Part shown: in pieces, positions 8,476 through 21,155 of the stretch
Position numbering within the stretch: position 1 is the first letter of the stretch
Layout of the letters: each line of letters begins with the position of its first letter
Made by a program: the position numbers and the translations under genes
Notes under the pieces: generated by a model
What the model was told of the DNA's origin: nothing
Database searches by the model: none
What the model saw: only the letters and a program-made list of their open reading frames with translations
Origin: Austropuccinia psidii
Taxonomy: Eukaryota; Basidiomycota; Pucciniomycetes; Pucciniales; Sphaerophragmiaceae
NCBI GenBank assembly: GCA_023105745.1
Contig: JALGQZ010000001.1
Span: 55,765,937 to 55,829,936, forward strand
Reading direction: 5' to 3'
DNA length: 64,000 bases

Positions 8476-11172
8476 GAGCTAGAACATGCCCTAAGAAGCA
8501 GGTGTATAGAACCATGCTCTACAGAAGAGTATATTAATGCACTAGAAGATATAGTGACAAGAACCAAAATTGGAAGGACTAGGAAGAAATTGGACACTAA
8601 AAGCCTAAATAAACCATTTATCAAAAAAGATAAATCAAAAGAATCCTTCAAACCCAATACATCCAACAATAATGAGCAAAGAAAATGCCATAAATGTGGA
8701 GGTATTGGACACTTAGCCAATAATTGCCTCAAAAATGCAAAGATTAATGAAATTGTGGAAACAGGAAACCACAATGATAAAGAGGAGGAATCTGACTCTG
8801 AGAAAGAGACAGAAGAATCAGAAAGCTCTGAAAGTGATGAAATCAACATAATTAATGCACAAATTAATAATATTGATATAATTTATGAAGTACTGGATGT
8901 TAACGCAAACTTACCACAAGTTGGGAGATCTGAAACAAACCTGACAAATATACAAGATGCCAAAATGTATAGAACCAAACCTGCAAGAGGAATGGGATAT
9001 ACAGTTGGAAAATCAAGTATAAGTATGGTTATGGTTGGTAACCAAGAAGGAAAAGTTAACTTAGATACAGGAGAATATTGCACCTGTGTTGGTAGAAGTT
9101 ATTTAAAAGCCATTGTCCCAGACTGGCAAGAAAAACTTATACCAATACAAGGTGTCAAATTTAGTAGTGCAAGTGAGAGCATGAAGCCCCTTGGAATAAT
9201 TGATTTAACACTAATTTTTCCTCATCCTTCACAATGTGTCAGAATTAAAGTAGAGTTTGTAGTAATGGACAACTGTACTAGTAATCACTTTATACTTGGA
9301 AATGATTACTTATCAATTTATGGTATAGATATCTCTAACCAAAAGGATAGATATTTTACCATAGGAGACAACAAAAGACAAACGTTTGGCTTCTTAAATA
9401 ACAAAAAACAAATCACAGTTATTGAGAATGAAGAAAAAATTCCAGAAAAGGAACTTTTTATATCTGAACAACTCAAAGAGGCAGAATTCAATCAAGAATT
9501 AACAGAAAAAATGAAAGAAAAATTGATTAACCTCTTATTTAAGTACAAAAATGCCTTTGCAACTGACAAAGAACCACTAGGTGCCATAATTGGGCATGAA
9601 GTGGATATAATTCTTAATGTGGAAAAACCTTACCCACCTTTACTAAGGAGACCTGCTTACCCAGCTAGTACAAGGGCTAGAGAAGCCCTGGAGGTACACA
9701 TTAAAGAATTAAGGGACCTTGGAGTATTAAGAAAGGTAGGACATAATGAACAGGTAGAAGTCACTACACCTGTCATTATAGCTTGGCACAATGGAAAATC
9801 AAGGATGGTAGGAGACTTCAGAGCCCTGAACACCTATACCATTCCGGACAGGTATCCAATACACAGAATCCATGAGACATTGACACAATTGTCACAAGCT
9901 AAGTTCATTACAGCCATGGATGCCTTAAAGGGTTTTCATCAAAATTTCTTATCAGACAATGCAAAAAAACTACTGATGATAATAGTTCACTGTGGAATTT
10001 TTGAATACTTAAGAATGCCATTTGGCATAAAAAATGCACCTTCCCATTATCAAAGAATGATGAATACCATATTTCCTGAAGAATTATCAGAAGGATGGTT
10101 AATTATCTATATTGATGATATCATAGTTTGCTCAGAAACTTGGGAAAATCACCTTACAAGACTAGAAAGGGTACTACAAAAAATAGTCCAAGTGAATATG
10201 AAAATTTCCTTGAAAAAGTGTCATTTTGCATACAGTGAATTAAAAGAACTAGGACATGTTGTATCTGGACTTAGTCTAGGCATAGACAAGAATAAAGTAG
10301 CAGCAGTACTACTTAAGCCAATGCCTCAAACCAAAAAAGAAATGCAATCATTTCTAGGATTTTCTGGTTACTATAGACAGCATATAAAGGACTTTGCAAA
10401 AGTTGCTAAATCCTTGTACAAGCTATGTGACCAACAAACAGTCTATGAAATGACAGAAGAAAGAGTCAAGGCATATGAAGAATTGAAAAATTCCTTAACA
10501 AATGCCCCATTTCTTCTAATGCCAGATTGGAAACTACCATTCAAGCTTTACATTGATGCTTGTGGAGAAGGACTGGGTGCTGCACTACACCAGACACAAA
10601 TTATCAATGATAAACCAGTGGAAGGACCAATTTGTTTTATTTCAATAAAGATAAAGCCAACAGAAGAAAGATATGGAGCAAGCCAAATGGAATGCCTCTG
10701 CTTGGTGTGGGCTTTAGAAAAATTACATTATTACTTGGATGGAACAGTATTTGATGTGATTACAGACTGTAATGCTGTAAAATCTCTATTAAATATGAAA
10801 ACTCCAAATAGACATATGCTGAGATGGCAAATTGCTATCCAAGAATATAGAGGAAATGTGACTATTGTTCATAAATCTGGTAATATTCATAAAAATGTAG
10901 GTGGTCTTAGCAGATGGGCTCTAGCAAATACCCCTGACAATCCAGCATGGGGACCACCGGAAGAGCACCATATAGAAGGAATATGTGTTACAGACATTGG
11001 CACAGAATTCTTTAAACATATCTTAAGCCAACTCCTAATGAGAGACTGCAAAGATCCATCACTTTCATCAAAACTAGATGAAACATGGAAAAAGGCATAT
11101 GATGAAGGAAGATTCCACCTCCTTGATAGAATCCTTTACCATATAAAAAACACACATGTGTTATGGCCTTAA
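8476..11172 (+). pseudogene. Pol of element A1: zinc knuckle, protease, RT, RNase H
   Basis: The 872-codon ORF from ATG 8554 contains a CCHC knuckle ([14 protein letters not shown], residues 45-58), an aspartic protease (LDTGEY, about 170-175), a Ty3-type reverse transcriptase with YIDD at 519-522 and [14 protein letters not shown], and RNase H ([13 protein letters not shown], about 665). Near the end of RNase H it reads KNVGGLSRW where A3 and B have KNADGLSRW, so a conserved catalytic Asp is lost. A 12-codon stretch present in A3 (after EFF) is missing. A one-base deletion near 11145 shifts the frame before the integrase. It is related to the pol of B. Confidence 0.9.
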
Positions 11173-12514
11173 CAGATAGAGCCCTGATAAAAACTATTTT
11201 ACATGAGTGTCATGATAGTGTTGCAGCTGGACACCTTTCAGAAGACAGAACACTAGAGAGGGTGAAAACCTGCTCTTGGTGGCCAAATTGGAAGAAAGAC
11301 GTTATAGAATACTGCCAAACCTGTGACAGATGTCAAAAAGCCAACAGAGCCACAGGAAAGAAATTTGGAATGATGATCCAAATCCAAGAACAAAAATCCC
11401 CTTGGGAAATAGTTCATATGGATTGGGTAACAGCATTACCTCCAGGAGGAGACAGAAGCTATAATTCATGCCTAGTATTGGTTGACAGGTATAGCAAAAC
11501 TCCCATGTTCCTACCATGTCATAAAGATGACACAACTATGGACACAGCCATAATGATATGGAATGAAGTTACTAGCCATATAGGCCTATTCCAGAATATT
11601 ATAAGTGACAGAGACCCAAAGTTCACTTCAGCATTATGGAAAAATCTCCATAACTTGTTTTAGACAAAGCTATCATTCCCAAAAGCTTAGAATTCCCAAA
11701 TTGATGGTTTAGCAGAAAGAATGATACAGACCTTAGAGGACATGATCAGAAGATTCTGTGCGTATGGGCTAGAATTCAAAGATTCTGATGGTTTTACCCA
11801 TGATTGGTGTACACTAATACCAGCTCTTGAACTGGCATATAAAACATCAATCCATTCCTCTACTGGAAAAACACCAGCAATGCTAGAAAAAGGTTGGAAT
11901 CCAAGACTTCCTTATGATACCCTCAAAAAGACTTAGTGGATATACATCCAACAGCAAGAAGCTTCAAGATAATGCTTGACAAGGCAAGAAACCATGCAAA
12001 CAGATGTATGCAAGATTCTTTCAAATATGCAAAATAAAGATGGGATAAAAGTAATAAGCCACCTGATCTCAAAATAGGAGACTTGGTCCTAGCATCAACT
12101 CTTAATTTCAAGAACATAAAAGGCCCAAAGAAATTAAAAGATTCCTTTGCAGGACCATTTATGATAAAAGCACTTCATGGACCCAATGCTGTGCAATTGG
12201 AACTCACAGGTGAACTAATGAACAAACACCCAACTATCCCTGTAAGTCTGATAAACCCTTACAGCTCAAGTGACAAGGAGGTATTTCCACTAGGAAATAA
12301 ACCCCCACTTGAAATTCCCCCCTTGGAAGAAGGAGAGGAAAAGAAAATAGTAAAAGTCCTTAAAGAAAGAAGGACAAGAAACAAAAAAGAAAGGGAATAA
12401 CTTGTAAGGTATAGAAATTCAACTCAAGAAGATGAATGGCTACTTGAGAAAGATATAACAAATGCTGATAAACTACTAAGAAGGTTCAGACATGAAAGAA
12501 AACCTGAAAAATAG
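11163..12514 (+). pseudogene. Integrase and chromodomain of element A1, broken
   Basis: The frame continues with an HHCC zinc domain (CQTCDRCQKAN), the DDE core (VHMDWVTALPPGG, IISDRDPKFTSA) and a carboxy-terminal chromodomain-like segment (LVRYRNSTQEDEWLLEKDI). Compared with A3 it has stops at 11661 and near 11689, a one-base deletion near 11930 (CTCAAAAAGACTTAG), and further stops at about 12034 and 12399. A chromodomain on the integrase places the family in the chromovirus branch of Ty3/gypsy, which directs insertion to marked chromatin. Confidence 0.88.
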
Positions 12515-12615
12515 AAAAGTTAAGAATTATTGAGCTTCAAGACTAACAAAGTCTATTGAAGAGGTAAGACAGTGGATGATACTCTAATTACACATATCAG
12601 ATTGTGGTACAATCC

Positions 12616-12632
12616 TTTTTGGTGGTAGGGAA
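12616..12632 (+). other. Polypurine tract of element A1
   Basis: GGTGGTAGGGAA stands immediately before the 3' LTR at 12633. The same tract precedes the LTR of A3 (37752-37763), and a variant AGGGGGAGGGAA precedes that of B. It would prime plus-strand synthesis. Confidence 0.7.
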
Positions 12633-14598
12633 TGTGAACCTTTGAGATATGACCACATACCCAAAAAAGGTCACAAGAAGTATATAAAATAATTATACAT
12701 TAAAAATAATTACCTTAAAGCTACAAAAATACCATAAATTGGCATAAAACTTGGTTTAACTTAAACCCCAATGAATAAACATGTGAAATAAATTATACCA
12801 TTGGATTTCCCATGGTAAGATACACATATATCATCCTTATGGCATATCTGTAAAGTCAATATTTAATAAGTTATAAGTAATAATACCTTATAAAAAACAC
12901 AAATCCCTATTTATTTCAAAGACCAATGAAACAAAATGTGAACTGAATGGTACCATTGGACTCTCCATATAAATCCACATATAAAACAATTAAGAAGCTA
13001 AGCTCCAAAGTCAATACCAAAAGAATTAACCTGATACATGCACTTTTTTGGTCAATGCATATATTCAAGGATTTTAGCCAATATCTTTTGAAATATGCAT
13101 GATAGAGTGATGAACCAAAAATAAAGTCATAACTTAATTACTGTAGGAATACATAAATGAACTTTATTTCACAAGCTATAAACAAGGTTAAAACCTGTAA
13201 GGGATTATTGATTAAAATCAACAGAGCTGTTGACCACTTTGTTGTGAAAGTGGTCCAAACTTAAAAAAAAGTAGACAGTTGGATTCTACTAGTTCATTCG
13301 TGAATAATGATGTATTTTTTATTATAATATTTAAGGTATAACCCCTTGAAATCATGGTTTGAAGTTTAAAATATTAAATTTTGACAGAAAAGATGAGTTA
13401 CAAGAAAAATCATCAAAAATAGAGTTTTGATTATGTAATAAAATTCTCTTGGCAGAATGATAAGGTTATTCCAAGCTATTAGAATTCACTCTTCAAATTG
13501 CTGTAGGGTGTAAATATCAAAAGTTATTAAGGATCAAAGTTTGAGCTTAATTTGATCATTTATGATCACTGACTGTAACCTTAAATTAAGCTTAACAGTC
13601 ATATGAGTGATAACGTTAGTGAATACTGTTGGGTTATGATTAAAACTCATAAAATCCACGAATTTTGGGGTTCTGCCAGGCCTTTGACATCATCAAACTT
13701 AGAGTTATAGTGATAACTCTAAATAATGGCGTAATAATGATGTAATCATCACCAAACCTTAAAATATTGATCAATTCCAGGGAATATGATCAGTACACGT
13801 CTACTAGAAGCCTGTTGGACTCTAGGAGGGAGGTATTTACCATAAATAGAGCTATTTTTACTCTGTTTTCCCCTCAGACGCATCAAAAACATCAAATCAA
13901 TAAAATTAAACAGGTAATATCTTTATTCTTTCTATATAAAACTTTTATATTATTAAAGACCAGAGATCATCTTATTATAATCATCAATTTTGATGTGATT
14001 AAATCATTTATTTAATTGTTTTTGTTAAAAATCTCTCTAAAATCTCATTTCCACGTAAAAATATAGAATATTTGTAATTTTCTCTATTTTTTATTGTAAA
14101 TACAATTTGGATAAGTTGTATTTACATTTTTTGGCGTAAAATATCTCAAAATTACTATATTAAGTATTAAAAGTAGGTTATTTTCTCTTAGTATAATAAT
14201 TTTCTCTTTATTACTACTTTAATAATTCTTTAATTAATATAAATAGTATTTATATTAATTTATAACTTTAATATTGGTAATATTATTGTTATTAATTGTT
14301 TTTTATTAATAAAAAACAGTTTTTTACGCCTTTATTGTTTGTTTGTAACCATAATAAAGTGCTATTAAATATATTAATTATTTTTTATTAATATATTTAT
14401 TTTATTATATTATATTTTATAATATAAAGAATATTATCATATTTATTTAATATTATAATTATTTTTACGCGATAATTATAATAATTCTTTATTATTATAA
14501 TTATTTTTATCTTATTTATTTCATTTATAAGGACATTCATAGTACAATAAGTAAAATATTAGGAATTTTTACTTATTGTTTCATAGTGAAACCTTACA
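12633..14598 (+). mobile_element. 3' LTR of element A1
   Basis: A complete 1966-bp LTR starting TGTGAACC and ending CCTTACA. It carries the conserved palindromes (13232-13255 and others), a TATA-like CATAAATA near 13850 and the GTAATA after CAG near 13912. TCTAG follows at 14599; only AG of the matching left duplication is visible at bases 1-2. Confidence 0.92.
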
Positions 14599-15229
14599 TC
14601 TAGGCGCATACATAAACCTCCCTGCATGGTCTTTGGGCTCCAAAGATCCAAGTATCCTAGCTCTCCCCATTAACAAAATGGTGGGACTGGAGCATTTTTA
14701 TTAGAACATTTTAGTTTTTTCCTCTCTGTGTTAAGAACATGAGTTCTTTTTAAAAAGAAGTTTTCTCTCCTTTAGATCTCTTCACATTATGTTGTAAGAC
14801 TGACAAAGTCATCAATTAAATGGGACTTTTTCTCAAGATTTAACTCATGTTGGAAATTACCCACATTTTGGTTGAATACTCATAAAATTTTGATTTTAAC
14901 AATTCAAGCTTATGAAGTTTCTATTCACACTCAGGTCAATCCCAATAAAATTTCAAAATTACTTAATCATATCAAACCAACAAACCACAAATCTATATCT
15001 TTTATCAATTTTCATCAAACCAATCCAAATTCCTATTTACACCACAAAAAACATTTGTTTGATTCCAAAGACCTCTAAACACTATATAACCTCAAATAAA
15101 AATTCATGTAATGTAAAATTTCTAATGTGATAGCTAACACAGATATGAGAGCGAATTCTCTAATTTCTTTTATTTTCAGCTACAACAAGAAGTAGGAAAA
15201 CATCTATCTATACATGCCAGCCATTTGTC
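14599..15229. other. Flank without recognised gene
   Basis: Sequence between the A1 3' LTR and a minus-strand gene relic. Two overlapping short plus-strand ORFs at 14872-15130 have no recognisable feature and are probably chance. I see no repeat of the other elements here. Confidence 0.5.
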
Positions 15230-15329
15230 AGGAGCTCCATTCATTTGGAAGGCCAAAAAAACTATTTTGCGATTGTTGGAGTGTATCATCACTGTCAGCA
15301 TCTTGAATTTCAATATCAACATCTAACAG

Positions 15330-16450
15330 CTGATTGTATTGTTTTTCTTGATGGTTATTTCATTGTTTATTTCTTCCTCATCATCAATTTCTTCAGCAGC
15401 TATAACCTCAAGCTCATTGCTATCTTCAATATATAACTCCTTGTAATTTTGTATTTCATGTGATATATCATAGGCTTCAATTACTACCTCCCAATGTAAG
15501 GCAGTAAATTGTTTGTCACTAAGCCTTTCATTGGAGTGTGGTTTTCCTAGAAGTGATTTTGATGCGTCTGGAAGGAATGCCATTTTATGGATGTCAGCTA
15601 TTGATCTTTTTGGGCCAGAAGTGTGATTTTTAAGCCAATCTGGATCATAGAAGTAAATTGAAAAGACTTTCAGAGCCACTTTTCTTATTGATGCCCTTCC
15701 ATCTTCTGCAATATGATGTTCACGCCTTTGGCTCTTCCTTCTGCTAGTACTTTCAGCCTTAGCAATCTCTTTGTTGACCCTGTGCATGAAAATGGTGGCC
15801 TTCTCAGAACAGCATTCCAACTTTTTGATAATATATTTATTGATTATTGGAGCAAATTCATCCTTTCTGTGTGCCTCAGGATCTGCTAAGATTATCTGAT
15901 ATCTGTTTGGAAAACCATTTGCAACAGCAAATTTATACCAAAGATCTTTAAGCTGAAGAATAAAATATCAACTTGGTCAGTCAACGTTTACATATTTGGA
16001 ATCAACTATTACTAACCCTCAGTCTGTATTGCAAAACTGCTCTTCTTTCTTGATCTTTTGCATTCTTTCAAGCCACTTTGGCCTCTCTCTTGAATTGTTG
16101 GGCCATATACCAGTGAACAAAGTGGTTGTAAACATTGGTGGGTAGATGAATATTCTCAAGATATACTAAGTTTATACTCATGTACTCATATGCTGCATTG
16201 ATAGCAATTTGACGAAATGTTTGTAGAGCACTGACTCTTCATGCATTGCTATAGAGTGTATTGCTTGCCTCATTAAGATCTGGAGCCCAATGACAAATAC
16301 CAAGTCTTGCTAGAGATGCAACAACGTATTTGATTGAAAAATAAGTCATGTGAATGATGGCATTTCCAATTTTCTCCTTCCCTGGTGGAGTATTTCTTCA
16401 AGTGAGTATCTCTTCCAAAGGAACCAATGGAAGCGTATTAGGATTTTCTG
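15330..16450 (-). pseudogene. Decayed intron-containing gene, function unknown
   Basis: Reading the minus strand from about 16440, the frame gives motifs such as PPGKEKIGNAIIHMTYF, GICHWAPDLNEASNTLY, VYNHFVHWYMAQQFKRE and, after an intron (16016 down to 15953, GTTAGT...CAG), LKDLWYKFAVANGFPNRYQ and the open stretch 15820-15323 (165 codons). That stretch ends in an acidic tail around EVIAAEEIDDEEEI. Three in-frame TGA codons break it (near 16399, 16244 and 16075). I do not recognise a catalytic domain. The shape resembles large uncharacterised families common in rust genomes, but that is memory, not a search. It could be a host gene relic or a captured gene of an unseen element. Confidence 0.6.
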
Positions 16451-16643
16451 ATTGAGTCATGATGTCACTCAAGAAGGAGAAGCAAGTATTTGATTATTTC
16501 AAAATGGTGTAGTGAGGAGACATGGGTACAGAGTTTTGGTAGATTAGGCCCCACAAAAACTTGATGTGCCTGCAGAATGCTTTCTGGAATTTCAATTAAT
16601 GCCCTCAGTTAGTTTGAATATATACCCAATATGAATAATAATA

Positions 16644-17006
16644 TTACTTTAACTTTGTAGGCTGAAATGCCTCAGGAATTTCACTTTGTAGAAGTTCGTT
16701 GGGGCTTTTCTTTTGAGATGAGGTGGAGATTTGTTGGTAAAGAATTTTATTTTGCGTATGTGGAGTCTTAAGATTGGTATTTTTATTATTTGCTAATACA
16801 TTGGGTGGACTATCTTTCTGCGGTTTAGGTTTATTGAGACTTTTTGAACAAAATCTTTGCATTTGTTTTTCCTTCCCCTTGGATTTGGCAGAGGCGTTTC
16901 TTGTGTGTTCTTGAAGGTTGAATTTTCTGAGTAGGGCTTCTAAGTTTTGATCATGGCTATCTATTTTATGTTCAGGTTGTCTAATGGGCTCATATTGTTG
17001 ATTCAC
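16644..17006 (-). CDS. Possible upstream exon of the same relic
   Basis: A 120-codon minus-strand ORF, hydrophilic and rich in Lys, Gln, Ser and Pro (NASAKSKGKEKQMQRF, KPKPQKDSPPNV). It lies 5' of the relic at 15330-16450 on the same strand, and the frame is open a little further upstream (SEPVLLQVV). It may be a disordered amino-terminal region of that gene. No domain is recognised, and a chance ORF is possible. Confidence 0.35.
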   Translation of the reverse strand: MNQQYEPIRQPEHKIDSHDQNLEALLRKFNLQEHTRNASAKSKGKEKQMQRFCSKSLNKPKPQKDSPPNVLANNKNTNLKTPHTQNKILYQQISTSSQKKSPNELLQSEIPEAFQPTKLK

Positions 17007-17045
17007 TACTTGTAATAGAACAGGCTCACTTGATTCTGCAAATTC

Positions 17046-18000
17046 ACTTCAAGAAGAACTGTTATAGTAGCTGGAGCTCATAGGTGATACTGATATAAAA
17101 ACGGATTGAATGAGGAGGCAATTGAAAGCTTATTAGATTGGTTCTTGGTTCTACTGCTGCAGAAAATAGGTGATTTATGAATGAGAAAATACTATTAATT
17201 TATGTGATAGGAGTATAAAAGAATTTGGCTAACAAGAAAGCTAATATAATGAAAAATCTTAAGACAAGTAGTCTGATAAGATAAAACATCTTTAGTTGAT
17301 AATAAGTTTGAGGAAAGAAACCACAATCAGTAAAAAAGCATCAGACAGGAGGTAGTGAATAAATTTTCTTAAAAAAAAGATCAATTCAAATGAAGAATAA
17401 TAAATAAGACCAAAGATTCCATAAGACCAACAAAGGCACAAAACATTGATACATTTCTTAAGTGAGAAACCCACCAAAAAAGGTATTTTTTGTCAAAAAA
17501 ATCTCAAAATTAGCTCATCAATGTGTAAAAGTATCCTATGTTTATTTGTGGTTTTGACTGAAAATGTTTGAAACATGCATTAAATAATCCTTTTATGGCT
17601 ATACATTCCATCAGAAATCTTCATGAAGTTTTTGAAACCAAACAAACCTTTTACATATTTCTATTAGTCAAAGAAATACTCAAATGAAAGGACAGTATAC
17701 CCTTTGTGTAATAACCATGTGCATGAACTGTATGTAGCAGATTTTACACACTGAAATATTGCAAAAAATTGTGCACACCCCCATGTCTATGTCCAGATGA
17801 CATATACAGCCGTACGTCACCTGATTTCTGGGGGTGTGAGATGGGAAGGTTTTCTTTTTTAGTCCCCAATTCTAAGTGTGTCTGTAGCACTACTTTTCTT
17901 TTCAGTTCTCCACAAATATTCAACAATGTTGGATATATTGAATTCTATTTTTTACTTCTTCTTCTTGTAAGCTTGAAGCTGATCATAATGGTATGGAATA
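17046..18000. other. Flank without recognised gene
   Basis: AT-rich sequence up to the solo LTR. Short ORFs on both strands (near 17292-17477 and 17744-18005) have no recognisable motif. GAATA at 17996-18000 is the left target duplication of the solo LTR that follows. Confidence 0.5.
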
Positions 18001-19812
18001 TGTAAGGTTTGACTATGAAACAATAAGTAAAAATTACTAATATTTTACTTATTGTACTATGAATGTCCTTATGAATGAAATAAATAAGATAAGAAAATAT
18101 AATAATAAAGAATTATTATAATTGTGGCGTAAAATGGTTATATTATTAAATAAATATAATAATATAATTTATATAATAAAATATAATATAATAAAGATAA
18201 ATATATTAATATAAAATAATTAATATATTTAATGGCTCTTTATTATTGTTACAAACAAATAATAAAGGCGTAAAGAATTGTTTTTATTAATAAAAAACAA
18301 TTAATAACAATAATATTACCAATATTAAAGTTATAAATTAATATAAATACTATTTATGTTAATTAAAGAATTATTAAAATAATAATAAAGAGAAAATTAT
18401 TATAATAAGAGAAAGCAACCTACTTTTAACACTTAATATAATAATTTTGAAATATTTTACGCCAAAAAATATAAATACAACCTTTTCAAATTGTATTTAC
18501 AATAAAAATAAAGAAAAATTACTAATATTCTTGATTTTTACGTGGAAATGAGTTTTTAGAGAGATTTTTAACAAAAACAATTGAATAAATGATTTAATCA
18601 CGTCAAAATAGATGATTATAAAAAAAGTGATCTTTGGTCTTTAATAATATAATAGTTTTATATATAAAGAATAAAGAAATTACCTTTGGTTTTAATTGAT
18701 TTAATGTTTTTGATGCGTCTGTGGGGAAAACGGAGCAAAAAGAGCTCTATTTATAGTAAATATCTCCCTCCTAGAGTCCAACAGGCTTCTAGTAGACGTG
18801 TACTGATCATATCCACTGGAATCGATCAATATTTTAAGGTTTGAGGATGATTACATCATGATCCAACCATATTACATCATTATTACACCATTATTTAGAG
18901 TTATCACTATAACTCTAAGTTTGATGACATCAGAGGCTTGGAAGAACCCCAAATTTCGTGGATTTTATTAGTTTTAATCATAAACTAATAGTATTCATCA
19001 ATTGTATCACTCATATGACTGTTAAACTTAATTTAAGGTTACAGTAGGTGATCATAACTGCTCAATTTAAGCTCAAACTTTGATCTTTAATAACGTTTAA
19101 GTTTTACACACTAAAGCAATTCAGAGAGTGAATTCTGATAGCCTGACATAACCTCATTATGCTGCCAAGAGCGTTTCATTACATCATCAAAACTCTAATT
19201 TTTATGATTTTCCTTGTAACTCATCTTTTCTGTCGAAATTCAATATTTTAAACTTCAAACCATGATTTCAAGGGGTTGTACCCTGAATTTAATGATATAA
19301 ATTACATCATTCTTCACAAATGAGCTAGTAGAATCCAACTGTGTCCTTTTTTTTAAGTTTGGACCACTTTCACAACAAAGTGGTCAACAGCTCTGTTGAT
19401 TTTTATCAATATTTCATCATAGGTTTTAACCTTGATTATAATTAGTAAAATAAAGCTTATATCTATGTTTGTACAGTAGTTACGTGGTAACTTTATTTTT
19501 GGTTCATTACTCTATCTTGTATAGTTTAAGAGATATTAGCTATGATCCTTGAATATATGCATTGACCAAAAAAGTGCATATATTCAGGTTAATTCCTTAA
19601 GTATTAACTTTGGAAATTAGCTCATTAATTGTTTTATGTGTGAAAATTCATGGGGAATCCAATGGTATGATTTATTTTACATGTTGATTCATTGGTTTTT
19701 AAGTTAAACCAATTTTTGTACCAATTTATGGTATTTTTGTATTTTTAAAGTAATTATTCTGAGTCTTTTTTGTGACCTTATTGGGTATGTGGTCATATCT
19801 CAAAGGCTCACA
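18001..19812 (-). mobile_element. Solo LTR of family A, reverse orientation
   Basis: It begins TGTAAGGTTTGACTATG and ends CTCAAAGGCTCACA, the reverse complement of the A LTR. GAATA flanks it perfectly at 17996-18000 and 19813-19817. With no internal domain it is a solo LTR, left by recombination between the two LTRs of a former element. The TATA box (reverse, CTATTTATAG near 18750) and the hairpin near 19365-19388 are kept. Confidence 0.93.
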
Positions 19813-19827
19813 GAATACCACAATGTA

Positions 19828-21050
19828 TTAGGCCCCTTTTGGCTTAATTCCAATGGGGCTAAAAGGAGCCAAGGGGGAAGACCAGTAGCCCCACCTTAGC
19901 CCACTCTGGCCGTAAATCCTACCAGACTCCAAAACCCTAATTTTTCCCCAAGGACCCAAGAAACCCAGAATGGCATTAAATGGACATATCCTTCAAGACT
20001 CAATCCATGGCCTCTTTAAATCACAAGAGGCCACCAGCCACCTTCAATAAGAGGTTTCACCTCAAGATTTGGGAAACTTCTGGCCCAACTCAATAGAACC
20101 AAGTCTGCAGGAACCAGGAGTGATGCATATATGGTATTATATACCATTATGAACCATTTTTTTGTCAGCAATTCAATGGTTAAATTTTCTGGAATTCATT
20201 ATGTCATTTCAAAATCGAGTCCCCAGGCCAATAACACATTTCAAAGGAAGGCTTCAGCCCCTCACTCTTATAATCCATGGTGGCTACCAGAAGACCATTC
20301 CAGGACTCCAACTCCCTGGATTTCCAGGTGTTGGGTATTTCATTCCAACAGTATTCCCCAAAGGGAATACTGGCCCAGGTTTCTTCCAGAGAAACTTTAA
20401 GAGGTTGTCAGAATTGAAATTAGTTGTCAAGGCATCAAGCACTCCAGCACTTCTTGGACAACTCAATTGGTCTATACAGGTGGTATTCAGACAGCCTGTA
20501 TGGCATTGGCCCATTTTGGCCAATTCATATTCCACTGTGGGAATTCAAGACCCACAGTTAATTCTCAAGATGGCCAGATCTGTATTGACCCAAAACAGTC
20601 AATACAGCTGGGTGATCAACCCTCCAGGATCAGTCTTAAACATTTCAAATATACTGGCCACCTTTTCTTCCCTGGGGACTTTTTCCCCAGCTAATTAATA
20701 TATTGGACTTATTTTAATTCTTATTTTCTTTTCATTATTAAAGTAAATACTGATAATCTTAAGTCAGACATTTGAACCTTTTTCTTTACCTGTCAGTGGA
20801 TATTGGTGGTCATTTCCTTTGCTAATTACATTGTTCTTTCTGAGAGATTGAAAAAGTTAATTGAGGATTAATTTGGTTGGCTCTTTGGCCTTTGGCTTCA
20901 TTCTTATCTTTGGTATATCTTGTACTGCTCTCATTTTTTCTGAAAGAAATATATTCTTCTTTATTTCTTTATTCTTTTGGAGCCCTCAAAATTGATCCTT
21001 TATTCCTGAGTTACAGGCCACTCTTGCTTTTCCCAAGAGCCCCTGTGACA
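19828..21050 (+). mobile_element. 5'-truncated LTR of family D
   Basis: It is alignable to 43716-44886 within the solo LTR at 43300-44886: both share TGCATATATGGTATTATA, TTCCACTGTGGGAATTC, GGCCAGATCTGTATTGACCC and the end AGAGCCCCTGTGACA. The first ~420 bp of the family are absent. Apparent ORFs inside (20131-20698) lie in LTR sequence and are not taken as genes. No target duplication was found. Confidence 0.75.
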
Positions 21051-21093
21051 ACTGGTCAAGTATTTTAAAGAGGCAGTAATTCACATCATCTGC

Positions 21094-21150
21094 CAAGTTC
21101 TCAAAGATCCAACGCTCCTTGGACAACTTATTTCATCCATATGGCATTTA
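21094..21150 (+). repeat. Short second fragment of LTR family D
   Basis: AAGTTCTCAAAG...CTCCTTGGACAACTT...CATATGGCA resembles 44226-44289 of the family-D LTR. It lies just after the larger fragment, so the two may be the remains of a rearrangement. Confidence 0.4.
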
Positions 21151-21155
21151 TCTGT

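Noticed and set aside
20131..20698. Overlapping ORFs of 89 and 178 codons
   Set aside because: They lie in a family-D LTR fragment; the matching stretch in 43960-44498 does not keep the same frame.
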